8,595 nt of DNA from an uncultured Bacteroides sp. (GTDB lineage Bacteria; Bacteroidota; Bacteroidia; Bacteroidales; Bacteroidaceae). This document shows, piece by piece, positions 1-7,846 of this stretch. Both the position numbers and the translations under genes were made by a program. The stretch's first letter is position 1. Each line of letters begins with the position of its first letter. The DNA lies in assembly GCA_900557355.1 (NCBI GenBank), contig USSR01000273.1, forward strand, positions 1 through 8,595. Direction: 5' to 3'. Below the pieces are notes generated by a model. It made no database searches. It saw only the letters and a list, made by a program, of their open reading frames with translations, and was not told where the DNA came from.

Positions 1-371
1 CTTATTCTTTCCCGAATCAGGTTGATGAAATAGTTGCATTGGCGGATTGTAGTGAATTTCCATGCACTGTTGTCGCCCAACTTAGGAACTTCCTTTACTC
101 CCGGATAAAAGTTACTGTTGGACCAGAAGGAGGTCTGGTTATCACTGTTTTCATCATCCCTGTAAGGACCTCCGTTCATGTATGATTTGTTACTGGGAAA
201 TAAGGAATAGAATGTATTGGCAAAATATGCCATATCTTTTGTCGACTTCAGAAATATATTTTCATTACCGAAGTCAAGAGGTTCTCTTTGCAGGAAATCC
301 TCGCAGGAAGACAGCAGGAAACCTCCCATCACTAGAAACAAGGTTATATATTTTTTCATATTCTTTTTCAT
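1..371 (-). CDS. SusD-family outer-membrane lipoprotein, N-terminal part (cut by window edge)
   Basis: SusD-type proteins sit on the outer surface of the outer membrane and act as a lid on the SusC channel, gripping glycan fragments for import. The first 123 codons are visible. A short basic, hydrophobic signal peptide ends in the lipobox LLSSC, with the lipidated Cys at residue 23, followed by acidic residues (CEDFL) and QREPLDF, the usual SusD opening of Cys, then DFL, then a Pro-x-Asp-like stretch. Further in, the helical N-terminal region is recognisable (residues such as AWKFTTIRQCNYFINLI). It starts 9 bp after the susC stop, so the two are surely co-transcribed. The first ATG (371) is used here. 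A second in-frame ATG at 359 gives a more standard 19-residue lipoprotein signal and could be the true start. No Shine-Dalgarno sequence is present. The C-terminal, binding-site-bearing part lies outside the window, so the ligand cannot be inferred. Confidence 0.93.
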   Translation of the reverse strand, partial: MKKNMKKYITLFLVMGGFLLSSCEDFLQREPLDFGNENIFLKSTKDMAYFANTFYSLFPSNKSYMNGGPYRDDENSDNQTSFWSNSNFYPGVKEVPKLGDNSAWKFTTIRQCNYFINLIRERI

Positions 372-380
372 TATATTTAT

Positions 381-3300
381 TTAGAACATTACATTGACTC
401 CTACGGAGAAAGTGCGGTACATCGGATAAGTTTTACCGATACCGTAAGCCTGTGCCGACGAACCGAGCGCTTCCGGATCAAGAATCATCAGGTTCGTGAA
501 TGTCAGCAGGTTTTCAGCAGAAACGTATATGCGCAATTTCTTTATATATTTCTTTATAGAAGCAAGTTGCGGAAGCGTATAACCCAAAGTAACATTCCTC
601 AGGCGCAGATAGGAAGCGTCCTGCAGATAATGGTCGTTGCACTGGGAGTTATTCCTGTCGGTACGGATACGTGCATAATAAGCATCGGTATTGGCTCCCA
701 GCGGATGATTCGCATAGCGGAAATAATCCATGTGCTCCTTGTAGATGGAACGCTGCCAAGCGCCTGACACACCAAAGAAACTCGGTGAATCGAGAAAAAC
801 GTCTCTCTTGCCCACACCCTGGAAGAAGCAACTGAAGTCCAGGTATTTCCAGCGGAGTGTGCCGCGGATACCATACGAATAACGGGGAGTAGAATTTCCG
901 ATTACCGTTAAGTCGCCATGAGAGTCTACAGTCTCAGAGCCTTTGGTGATGGCGGGATTGTCGTCCAGATTGGCATACATGAAGTCGCCTCCTCCCCATA
1001 ATGAGTTGCCGATGGCTGTTTGGTCGTGCTGAGCTATATGATCGGCCATTTCCTGATCGTTTTTCGCAATTCCAATCACACGTAATCCCCAGATATCTCC
1101 TAAATCCTTGCCTTTATAGTATTTGGATAATTCTTTGTTAGGGCTGTCGTATTTAGTAATGATTGATTTGAAATCGCTCAAGGTGACATACAATTCATAG
1201 CTCCAGTCTTTACCGATGCGATCGGTCCAGCTTGCTTCCAACTCCCAACCGCGTGTACGCAGTTCGGCATTGTTCGTTTTAGGCACATTGGCTCCATAGA
1301 CAGCCGGTACGGGTAATGCAGGCCCTACGGCATCTTTCGTTTTACGCTCGTACCACTCTCCCATTATACTCAGACGGGAGTTGAAGAAAGCAAGATCCAC
1401 ACCGGCGTTAGTGTTCTGCACGGTTTCCCAAGTGATATTTGTGGAGAACGGAGCCGGAGCCTTCAATTGTGTGGCAGCTACACCGTCAAAAACATAATCG
1501 GACATAGGGTTTGTGAACATCTTCTGGAAATAAGGATAAAAACTATTTGTATTCTGGCTGCCTAACGAACCGAATGAAGCTCTGATCTTGAACATATCCC
1601 AACCGGTCTTTTCTTTTATTTTTTCGAAGAAAGGTTCTTCGGCAATGTTCCAACCCACAGAGAATGAAGGAAAGAATCCCCAACGTTTGTCTGTTGGAAA
1701 GCGGGAGGCAGCATCAGCTCTGAAGTTCACTTCGGCCAAATAACGCATGGCGTAATTGTAGTTGAGCCTGCTGAAAATACCGAGAGTGGACCATTCTGAT
1801 TTCTGTTCGCTCGTAAGGTTGGTCGGGTCGTTTACGATCCATGGATTATCATCCGAAACAATCTTGGAAGAACCGATTCTGGAATAAGACGTAGAATAAT
1901 ATTCGGACTGGGTTCCCAACAGTATCTTGAAATAGTGTTTCTTCAACTGTTTCTCATAATCTGTGCGTGCACTGAAGTTCCAGTAGTTTATGCGGCCGTT
2001 ACCTACCTCATAGTAGCTTTCTCCCGCACCCGGCTGAACGTTGAAACTGCCGTTTTCTTTTACTTCATGCTTCACTGCCACATCTTTCAATACACCGGTT
2101 GCCACTACTCTGCCATCCGGTAATGTATTATATATCTTCTTGAACTGACGGGTATCATTGGGCGTTTCTATCCTGCTACTGAAATCAACATATATTTTCC
2201 AATCCTTGACGGGTTCGATAATTACTTTTCCCTGATTATAGAAGCTTTTACCGTTGGCAATCTGGTCTCCACCGTGCTGTAGGGCTTCAATGCCCGAACT
2301 GGTATGATATTCTCCGTTGGGAAACGTGACCGGAACCAGGGGATACGTGCGGCCCAGATTATGGAAGAAAAGATCGTTCATGGCAGACGGCTTTTGGTTT
2401 TTATCCAATATCATGCGGGTAGTCCAGTAAACCGAAACGATTTTATTCATCTTAATTGTAAAGTTTCCGTTCAGGGAGAAGTTTTCGTATTTATCATCGG
2501 AGTAGCGGAACAGACCGTTCTGGTTCAGATAGCGTCCGGAAATATAATAATTGAATTTATCACTGCCGCCACTCATACTGACGTTGTGTTCCTGAGAGTA
2601 AGACGCATTCTTCAAGTGCACATCATACCAGTTTGTATTGGCCCAGCATTGCTGGTCGCCTACCCACCACACTTCACCGGTTTCTTCATTGGGCTTTCCC
2701 GGTTCGATGCCGTATTGAAGGTAAGGAACATCTGGAAGGCTGGTACCATTCATCAAGGCTAAGATTCTATCGGTATTGATCTGACTATTGCCTCCTGCAT
2801 TCGTAAAAGCGTCATTCACAGCCAAGGCATATTCGTAAGAATTGACCATGTTGGGGGTATTGATAGGCTGGGATATGCGTACGTTTCCCGAATAAGAGAT
2901 ATTGAATCCTCTGTCACCCTTCTTCAAGGTGACAAGAATCACACCGTAGGGAGCACGCGAACCGTAAATGGCTGCTGCGGCGGCATCCTTCAAGATGGTG
3001 ATATTTTCAACATCATTGGGGTTCAGGGTAGACAAGTCTCCTTCCATGCCGTCAATCAGCACAAGCGGGGAAGCCTTGCTGCCGGTTCCGTCCTGGTCTA
3101 TATCTTCCAGTCCCACTCCACGGATGTTGATCTCCATTTTCTGGCCGGGTGCACCACCCATATCGTTGGTGATATTCAGTCCGGCTACCGCTCCTTGAAG
3201 ACCGTCTGCAACACTGGTGATAGGGCGTGAAGCAAGTACTTTGGTGTCTACACTTTTAACGGCTCCCGTCAGATTCGCTTTTTTCTGAGTACCGAATCCT

Positions 3301-3623
3301 ACAATAACCACTTCGTTTAACATCTGTGAATCTTCACGCAACACTACTTTCATCTTCTTACCCTTGGTGGCAGGCACTGTCTGTTTCTGATATCCGAGAT
3401 AGGTAAACTCCAATGACTGTTTCGCATCGGCTTCTATGCTAAAATTTCCGTCGAGGTCTGTGATTGTACCTGTCCCGTGATTCTCTTTTATAACGACATT
3501 TACACCCGGTAATGGTTCACCGAATTCATCAACAACTACACCGGTGACTTTCGTTGTTTGTGCACAGATTATACTGTTCAGTATAAAAAGACACCCCATC
3601 ATTATAATATATCTATATTTCAT
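381..3623 (-). CDS. SusC-family TonB-dependent outer-membrane glycan transporter
   Basis: This 1080-residue protein is a typical SusC: an outer-membrane beta-barrel that imports oligosaccharides using TonB energy. A signal peptide ends near residue 21 (IICAQ). Residues about 24-97 form a carboxypeptidase-regulatory-like beta-sandwich (TGVVVDEFGEPLPGVNV, then GTITDLDGNFSI). Residues 103-110 (NEVVIVGF) are the TonB-box-like stretch. The plug spans about 115-236 and carries the family hallmarks SVADGLQGAVAGL, INIRGVG, LVLIDGMEG and ILKDAAAAAIYGSRAPYGV. The rest is barrel, ending in a strand with terminal Phe (FSVGVNVMF), the expected outer-membrane assembly signal. There is no N-terminal STN domain, so signalling to an anti-sigma factor is not indicated. 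The length is normal and the frame intact. The BACON lipoprotein gene ends 24 bp upstream and susD begins 9 bp downstream. Substrate specificity cannot be read from the sequence; the GH18 neighbour suggests GlcNAc-containing oligosaccharides. Confidence 0.97.
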   Translation of the reverse strand: MKYRYIIMMGCLFILNSIICAQTTKVTGVVVDEFGEPLPGVNVVIKENHGTGTITDLDGNFSIEADAKQSLEFTYLGYQKQTVPATKGKKMKVVLREDSQMLNEVVIVGFGTQKKANLTGAVKSVDTKVLASRPITSVADGLQGAVAGLNITNDMGGAPGQKMEINIRGVGLEDIDQDGTGSKASPLVLIDGMEGDLSTLNPNDVENITILKDAAAAAIYGSRAPYGVILVTLKKGDRGFNISYSGNVRISQPINTPNMVNSYEYALAVNDAFTNAGGNSQINTDRILALMNGTSLPDVPYLQYGIEPGKPNEETGEVWWVGDQQCWANTNWYDVHLKNASYSQEHNVSMSGGSDKFNYYISGRYLNQNGLFRYSDDKYENFSLNGNFTIKMNKIVSVYWTTRMILDKNQKPSAMNDLFFHNLGRTYPLVPVTFPNGEYHTSSGIEALQHGGDQIANGKSFYNQGKVIIEPVKDWKIYVDFSSRIETPNDTRQFKKIYNTLPDGRVVATGVLKDVAVKHEVKENGSFNVQPGAGESYYEVGNGRINYWNFSARTDYEKQLKKHYFKILLGTQSEYYSTSYSRIGSSKIVSDDNPWIVNDPTNLTSEQKSEWSTLGIFSRLNYNYAMRYLAEVNFRADAASRFPTDKRWGFFPSFSVGWNIAEEPFFEKIKEKTGWDMFKIRASFGSLGSQNTNSFYPYFQKMFTNPMSDYVFDGVAATQLKAPAPFSTNITWETVQNTNAGVDLAFFNSRLSIMGEWYERKTKDAVGPALPVPAVYGANVPKTNNAELRTRGWELEASWTDRIGKDWSYELYVTLSDFKSIITKYDSPNKELSKYYKGKDLGDIWGLRVIGIAKNDQEMADHIAQHDQTAIGNSLWGGGDFMYANLDDNPAITKGSETVDSHGDLTVIGNSTPRYSYGIRGTLRWKYLDFSCFFQGVGKRDVFLDSPSFFGVSGAWQRSIYKEHMDYFRYANHPLGANTDAYYARIRTDRNNSQCNDHYLQDASYLRLRNVTLGYTLPQLASIKKYIKKLRIYVSAENLLTFTNLMILDPEALGSSAQAYGIGKTYPMYRTFSVGVNVMF

Positions 3624-3647
3624 AAGGTTAGTTTTTATAGTAAAGAT

Positions 3648-4073
3648 TTAATTAGCTACCACGTGGGGCTGTACGATTACAACTGTCTTCACAATGGCAG
3701 AATCGCCTGCTATCACAGAATAGTAAACTTTTCTGTCGTTTTTTGTTTTATTGTTCGACACGGTGGATGTTATAGTCGCATCTCCGCCTCCCCGGGGGGA
3801 TGAAGGGATGGACATCCACCCTGACAGGCCGGCTTTGTTTTGACATTTGGCACTCCATGAGCAATTTGTGGTGATTTTAAAAACCATCATATTTGCGGTA
3901 CTCGGGATTATTATCGAATCTCCGGTGTATTGGTTTCCCAGCGTATCACTGACTGAGAAATCCAGATAAAGAGGTTCAAAAACTCCCGGAGTCTTAATAT
4001 CCTTTTCGCAACTGCCGCAGAAGAAACTGCCGATTGCCAAGAAGGAAAGCAGGACTAATTGTTTTTTTCTCAT
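3648..4073 (-). CDS. small BACON-domain lipoprotein
   Basis: This is a 141-residue lipoprotein made of almost nothing but one BACON domain (Bacteroidetes-Associated Carbohydrate-binding Often N-terminal). The signal peptide ends in FFCGSC, so Cys22 should be lipidated. The next residues, EKDI, resemble the acidic/lysine surface-export signal of Bacteroidetes lipoproteins. The BACON signature covers about residues 53-135: a strand with Trp73 (CSWSA), the GWMSIP turn with Trp86, the glycine-rich GGGDATITSTVSNN stretch, the DRKVYYSV strand and the closing VVIVQ. The mature part has two other cysteines, Cys71 and Cys77, which might pair. The gene lies 32 bp after the GH18 gene and 24 bp before susC, in the position of a PUL accessory protein. 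It may be a small surface glycan-binding protein or a spacer/adhesion module; binding by BACON domains is not universal. No catalytic domain is present. Confidence 0.9.
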   Translation of the reverse strand: MRKKQLVLLSFLAIGSFFCGSCEKDIKTPGVFEPLYLDFSVSDTLGNQYTGDSIIIPSTANMMVFKITTNCSWSAKCQNKAGLSGWMSIPSSPRGGGDATITSTVSNNKTKNDRKVYYSVIAGDSAIVKTVVIVQPHVVAN

Positions 4074-4105
4074 TTTACATTAGATTAAATTATACATATG
4101 GTTAA

Positions 4106-6691
4106 CTATTTCACGATCAACAGTCTGGAGTATTGTTTTCCGGAATCCGTCAGTAAACGCAACAAATAGTAGCCGGATGCAAGTTTCCCGTATTCATACC
4201 GGAAGATGCCCTCTGCTGATATCTCTAAAGTTTGTAACAGTACTCCCGAATTAGTGTACATAAGTAGTTTGCATCCTTTTTCCCCTTCAGGTATGGTTAT
4301 ATCGGTTACGCCTTCCGACGGATTTGGATAAATGGAAAACTCAGTATTTTCAGTTTTTACTTTTTCAATAGCGGTAGGAGTCATGTCTACTTTCGTCACT
4401 AATGTGTCTACATTGGATGAAATGGCATAAGCCGATGACTTGAACAGGCTCAACGGATGATTCGTATCAGGGAAATCAATATTCAGCGACCAACACATGA
4501 TGCCACCCAGTCCTTGTTTCTTCACTTGCTCCGAACGCCAACGGGTCTGGTAGGTTCCCGTAAAGTAATAGCCGTTTGAATAATTATCATCCGGACCAAT
4601 TTCTCCGACCTGATGGATACGTACCGGTGGATTGTTTGTTTGCGAACCATCGGCATTGTATTGCTTGCTGGTGCTGCCTGCAAAAGACATCACTATTTTT
4701 TCTTCCGGATATTCCCAAGCCAGGAATTTGTTGTAGGCTTCCGGGAAACTTTCATAGGTGAAATGCTCTTTAGCCGGACCGTAATTCTGGAACAAGAAAT
4801 AGTCTACAGACTTCATATCTTCTTTAGGAAACCAATATGAAACGGTGTGTGGAGAAACTGTCAGAGTCTTGCCCTCCTTCAATTTGCTGCGAAGCAAAGT
4901 CATCAGTTTACCATAGTTTGTCCATGCAGCATCCTGACCGCCATATCCCGGCCATTCCAGGTCGAAATCCACGCCATCCAGATTATCGTCATTATTTATA
5001 ATATCAGCCATTTCGGTAGTGAAACGCTCCCTTTTTGCCGCATTGCCTATCACTGTTTTCCAATCGGAACCACCCGAAACACTCAGGCGAATTTTGAATC
5101 CGCGGTGATTGGCATACGCCGTGCGCATGATGTTCAGATATTCTTTATAAGAAAAACAGTCATATCCGGGATCTTCCGGCTTATTGTATGGCCAGTAACT
5201 GCCCGCATAAAAGGCATAATTCACTCCAACATTTTTCCCGAATCCGGGCAAATTCAGACCATTATCACCCATTGAGAAAATCTCGTCGCGTCCGTTGCCC
5301 TTGTTCCAGATTATGGTTTCATCTATTTTGCCCACAAAATTCTCTCCAATAGTAGCTTCCACATCAGCAAGTTCGGCAAGTGGCAACACCCACGACTTTT
5401 TTATCTCAGGATACAAATAAGGGTAAATGTTCAGTTTCTTTTTGTTGCAGGCAAAAAGAAAAGTTCTGTTTAACTCATAATAACGATCAGAGGTTGAAAA
5501 ACCCAAATGAATCCATTTACCGGTTACTATTTCTCCCGCACATTTGTATTTATATTCGTCTCCATTTACTCGGAGAATTACTTCTGCATTGCTTTCTTCG
5601 CCTAGACGGAGAGATATTCCCATATTTTCGTTTTTCTCCTTTTTCAAGAGAAAAGCACCTTCCACCCACCGGTCGATATAGAACCAGGTGCAGAATGAAT
5701 AATCGTCGGTTGGAGTCATTGCTTTGACACCTGCACTCATTTTTCCAGTACCGTCAAAAGCCAGCATACCTCCGTTACGCCCCTCATAAGATTCTAAATA
5801 GGATGCTCCTCCTGTCAGTACTCCTCTGTCGAATGGCAGGCTCACACTGGCCGAACCGTCGCTCCCTATTCCGGCAATCAGCGCGACTAAATCATTGCAT
5901 AGCAGGTATTTGTCACGGTCTGTTCCTGTGTCGGAGAAACGTCCAAAATCGGTATAAGCAGTAACTATACGGTATTTAAAGAAGGAATTATCTGTGACCT
6001 CCACACGGTGTGCATTTCCGTTCATGATGCCATGATGGCGGAATGTATAATCTACGATGTTATCGCATAATTCCTGATCGAATTTGTAGTATGCAATCAA
6101 AGATTCATAGTCCGGATGAAATTTATTAATGGTATTATCCCACAGGATAAATCCTTTTACACTGGGATCATGTGTTAAGTATTCCGTTGTATCGAGTACG
6201 GTACTCCATAAACGAAACTCATCTATTTTTCCCTTAAATGCTTCTCCTATTCTGAATTCCGAATCGCTGTCCGGAATCGTTAGTGAAGAAGAAACTGTAG
6301 GAGAATTTATTTCTTCCCCATTAACATAAGAAGTGATATTGCTCCCGTCTACCATAAAAGTCAATTGTGACCAGGCACTCACTGAAAAGTGGTCTGATTG
6401 GAGCTGGATATTCTGGTTACCTATATGAAAAACAATTGTACCTTCCGCCGGACCCAGGCATGCCTCAAAAATGTCGGCACCTGCTCCTCGTTTAAAAATA
6501 GATGCACCCGGTGTCCATTCGGAGGGATACATCCAAAACTGAACTGTGTATTTAGAGAGGTTATTTAGTTCTGATATACAATTAAATTTGATATCACTGT
6601 TACCATCGAACGCTACCGCGTAATTTTTGACTTGGGCAAACGAGGTCAGGCAAAAAAGGAGGGAAATAAAAAAGCAGAAAAGTCTGTTCAT
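4106..6691 (-). CDS. secreted GH18 glycosidase with two LamG-like domains and a T9SS type A C-terminal domain
   Basis: This 861-residue protein is a glycoside hydrolase family 18 enzyme, a family of chitinases and endo-beta-N-acetylglucosaminidases that retain configuration by substrate-assisted catalysis. Domain order: signal peptide 1-19 (cut before Gln20, no lipobox); LamG/concanavalin-like sandwich about 22-165, ending in GKIDEFRLW; an unassigned segment about 231-300; a second LamG-like sandwich about 305-463, ending in GKIDETIIW; a GH18 barrel about 485-757; and a sorting tail about 786-861. The barrel has the SxGG-type substrate motif (SVSGG, 537-541), the catalytic signature DGVDFDLE (572-579, with Glu579 as acid and Asp577 as its partner), QNYG (635-638) and a late Trp734 (IMCWSLNIDF) expected at subsite -1. 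The tail begins with YPNPSEG and ends RLLIVK, as in TIGR04183. All catalytic residues are present, so it should be active. Chitinase versus ENGase activity on N-glycans cannot be settled here; DLE rather than DWE and QNY rather than MxYD leave both open. Confidence 0.93.
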   Translation of the reverse strand: MNRLFCFFISLLFCLTSFAQVKNYAVAFDGNSDIKFNCISELNNLSKYTVQFWMYPSEWTPGASIFKRGAGADIFEACLGPAEGTIVFHIGNQNIQLQSDHFSVSAWSQLTFMVDGSNITSYVNGEEINSPTVSSSLTIPDSDSEFRIGEAFKGKIDEFRLWSTVLDTTEYLTHDPSVKGFILWDNTINKFHPDYESLIAYYKFDQELCDNIVDYTFRHHGIMNGNAHRVEVTDNSFFKYRIVTAYTDFGRFSDTGTDRDKYLLCNDLVALIAGIGSDGSASVSLPFDRGVLTGGASYLESYEGRNGGMLAFDGTGKMSAGVKAMTPTDDYSFCTWFYIDRWVEGAFLLKKEKNENMGISLRLGEESNAEVILRVNGDEYKYKCAGEIVTGKWIHLGFSTSDRYYELNRTFLFACNKKKLNIYPYLYPEIKKSWVLPLAELADVEATIGENFVGKIDETIIWNKGNGRDEIFSMGDNGLNLPGFGKNVGVNYAFYAGSYWPYNKPEDPGYDCFSYKEYLNIMRTAYANHRGFKIRLSVSGGSDWKTVIGNAAKRERFTTEMADIINNDDNLDGVDFDLEWPGYGGQDAAWTNYGKLMTLLRSKLKEGKTLTVSPHTVSYWFPKEDMKSVDYFLFQNYGPAKEHFTYESFPEAYNKFLAWEYPEEKIVMSFAGSTSKQYNADGSQTNNPPVRIHQVGEIGPDDNYSNGYYFTGTYQTRWRSEQVKKQGLGGIMCWSLNIDFPDTNHPLSLFKSSAYAISSNVDTLVTKVDMTPTAIEKVKTENTEFSIYPNPSEGVTDITIPEGEKGCKLLMYTNSGVLLQTLEISAEGIFRYEYGKLASGYYLLRLLTDSGKQYSRLLIVK
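4109..4336 (-). other. T9SS type A sorting domain of the GH18 protein
   Basis: Residues about 786-861 of the GH18 enzyme match the type IX secretion C-terminal domain: an opening FSIYPNPSEG, strand KLLMYTNSGVLLQTL, the LASGYYLLRLL strand, and a basic closing KQYSRLLIVK. In Porphyromonas and Flavobacterium such tails direct export across the outer membrane and attachment to the cell surface. Whether the tail works here depends on whether this organism has the T9SS machinery, which the window cannot show. Confidence 0.85.
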
Positions 6692-6712
6692 AATATTAAA
6701 TTTTTCATGAAA

Positions 6713-6750
6713 GAAGGATATGATTCTTATTTTGAGAAAACATATCCTTC
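6713..6750 (-). terminator. intercistronic hairpin: leaky terminator, attenuator or mRNA-stability element
   Basis: A perfect 10-bp inverted repeat (GAAGGATATG at 6713-6722 and CATATCCTTC at 6741-6750) is separated by 18 bases. Inside it four more pairs (TTCT with AGAA) can form, leaving a 7-base loop. In the minus-strand transcript it begins 16 nt after the stop codon of the 359-residue protein and ends 21 nt before the GH18 start. It is followed by the pyrimidine-rich TTTC rather than a long U run, so it is a weak intrinsic terminator at best. It may instead protect the upstream mRNA or tune the expression ratio. Its 5' arm also contains TATGTTTT, one base off the Bacteroides -7 box, so an internal promoter is an alternative. 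Confidence 0.5.
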
Positions 6751-6766
6751 AACCAATACCTAAAGA

Positions 6767-7846
6767 TTAATTATTCACTACTTTTGTTGTGGTAGTCTTA
6801 GTCTTTACTATAAAAACGCCTTTAACATTCAAAGGCAATGCAAGCACATCAGAAGTAGCTTTCTGAGATGAAATCAATGTTCCTAAAATCGAATATATTT
6901 CTACTTTATCACCGGATTCTAAATTTGAAATTGTCAGGAGGTTGTTTGAAACGTTGCAACGTATCTTGTTACCTTCAAATGTCGGAGTGTTGATTCCGGT
7001 TACAATCTGACCGTTTTCCAGAGTTAAATATTTCATGAAGTTTGCAGCGTTACCTTTAGCATATGCGCCGTCTGTCGGGGACGTGAATTTTATTTCTTTA
7101 ATAAGAAGAGCGCCCGTATCAAATTTTGCGCCATTAAACCCGATAGTAAATGCAAATGGATTTCCATCGGGCGTACCCACCTGGAAGTCATATTCCACCT
7201 TTTGCCAACCTTCATTCAATTCATACATTTCTTCTGTCTCCACATCTTTCACCATCATGTCAAATGAAAGAATTCCACCAAAAGAGTTTAATACAGAATT
7301 AGGTCCAACTGCTTTAATTTCTAATTTTGAAATTATGCCACTATTAGGATCCGGATCCGGCTCAGCTTCCCAAGCTTTATAAGTAATGGAAACACGGATG
7401 AACGGAGCGGCAGCATCTTCTCCGCCTGTCGGGGTTTTTTCCGGATCAGAATAAAATGCAAGTTGAGTCCAAGCAGGAATAGAACCTGTGGCTTTGGTAC
7501 CTTTTGGAAAGACTGCATCATCACAGTTAACACCTTTAAAGCATAATACTTTTCCAATACCTTCGGCCGTTAAATCAAGAATCTGCAAACCGGCCTGCAA
7601 ATTCTTAAATGCATCCGTATTTTTACTATCCCAGAATGCACCTCCGGTAGCATTTACATACCCAACTTTCGATTCTTTAGCAGCATCGAGATTTCCCGGT
7701 CCCCAACCATTATTACAACCATCAATAACGTATTGTCCTTCCGATTGATTGGCAAAATCATAGCGTGAAGGAGTAATGTCGTTTTGTGCCATAGCACTGG
7801 CAGCTACTACTAACATAACTGTGGAAAAGAGTAGTTTTCTTTTCAT
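6767..7846 (-). CDS. secreted beta-rich protein of unknown function with a T9SS-like C-terminal tail
   Basis: I do not recognise this 359-residue protein's family. The ATG at 7846 is chosen because a clean signal peptide follows at once (basic KRK, then a hydrophobic run ending SAMAQ, cut after Ala20). The reading frame stays open upstream to 7924, but that stretch would place 26 basic residues before the signal peptide and overlaps the probable promoter. The body, about 25-280, alternates beta-strand-like segments (PFIRVSITYKAW, GILSFDMMVKDV, GWQKVEYDFQV, FAFTIGFNGAKF, ALLIKEIKFTS), resembling a jelly-roll carbohydrate-binding module; this is inference from pattern only. An acidic Pro-Asp linker (EPDPDPNSG) lies near 162-170. 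The final 70 or so residues (KVEIYSILGTLISSQ, then LNVKGVFIVKTK and a closing KVVNN) look like a type IX secretion tail without the YPNP opening. No catalytic signature is seen. It lies 75 bp upstream of the GH18 gene, so a binding partner for the same glycan is plausible. Confidence 0.85.
   Translation of the reverse strand: MKRKLLFSTVMLVVAASAMAQNDITPSRYDFANQSEGQYVIDGCNNGWGPGNLDAAKESKVGYVNATGGAFWDSKNTDAFKNLQAGLQILDLTAEGIGKVLCFKGVNCDDAVFPKGTKATGSIPAWTQLAFYSDPEKTPTGGEDAAAPFIRVSITYKAWEAEPDPDPNSGIISKLEIKAVGPNSVLNSFGGILSFDMMVKDVETEEMYELNEGWQKVEYDFQVGTPDGNPFAFTIGFNGAKFDTGALLIKEIKFTSPTDGAYAKGNAANFMKYLTLENGQIVTGINTPTFEGNKIRCNVSNNLLTISNLESGDKVEIYSILGTLISSQKATSDVLALPLNVKGVFIVKTKTTTTKVVNN

Noticed and set aside
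2304..2762. Plus-strand open frame of 152 codons
   Set aside because: It lies wholly opposite the intact susC gene and has no start-region signals or recognisable domain; a shadow of the real gene.
3787..3800. Short G/C-rich patch with CCCCGGGG
   Set aside because: It encodes the glycine-rich turn (SPRGGG) typical of BACON domains; no sign of inserted DNA.
4847..5275. Plus-strand open frame of 142 codons
   Set aside because: It lies opposite the GH18 catalytic domain and its product resembles no protein; a shadow frame.
7347..7358. Tandem GGATCC repeat
   Set aside because: It encodes the Asp-Pro linker of the secreted protein and needs no further explanation.
7035..7382. Plus-strand open frame of 115 codons
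   Set aside because: It is antisense to the unknown secreted protein, whose signal peptide and tail show which strand is coding.
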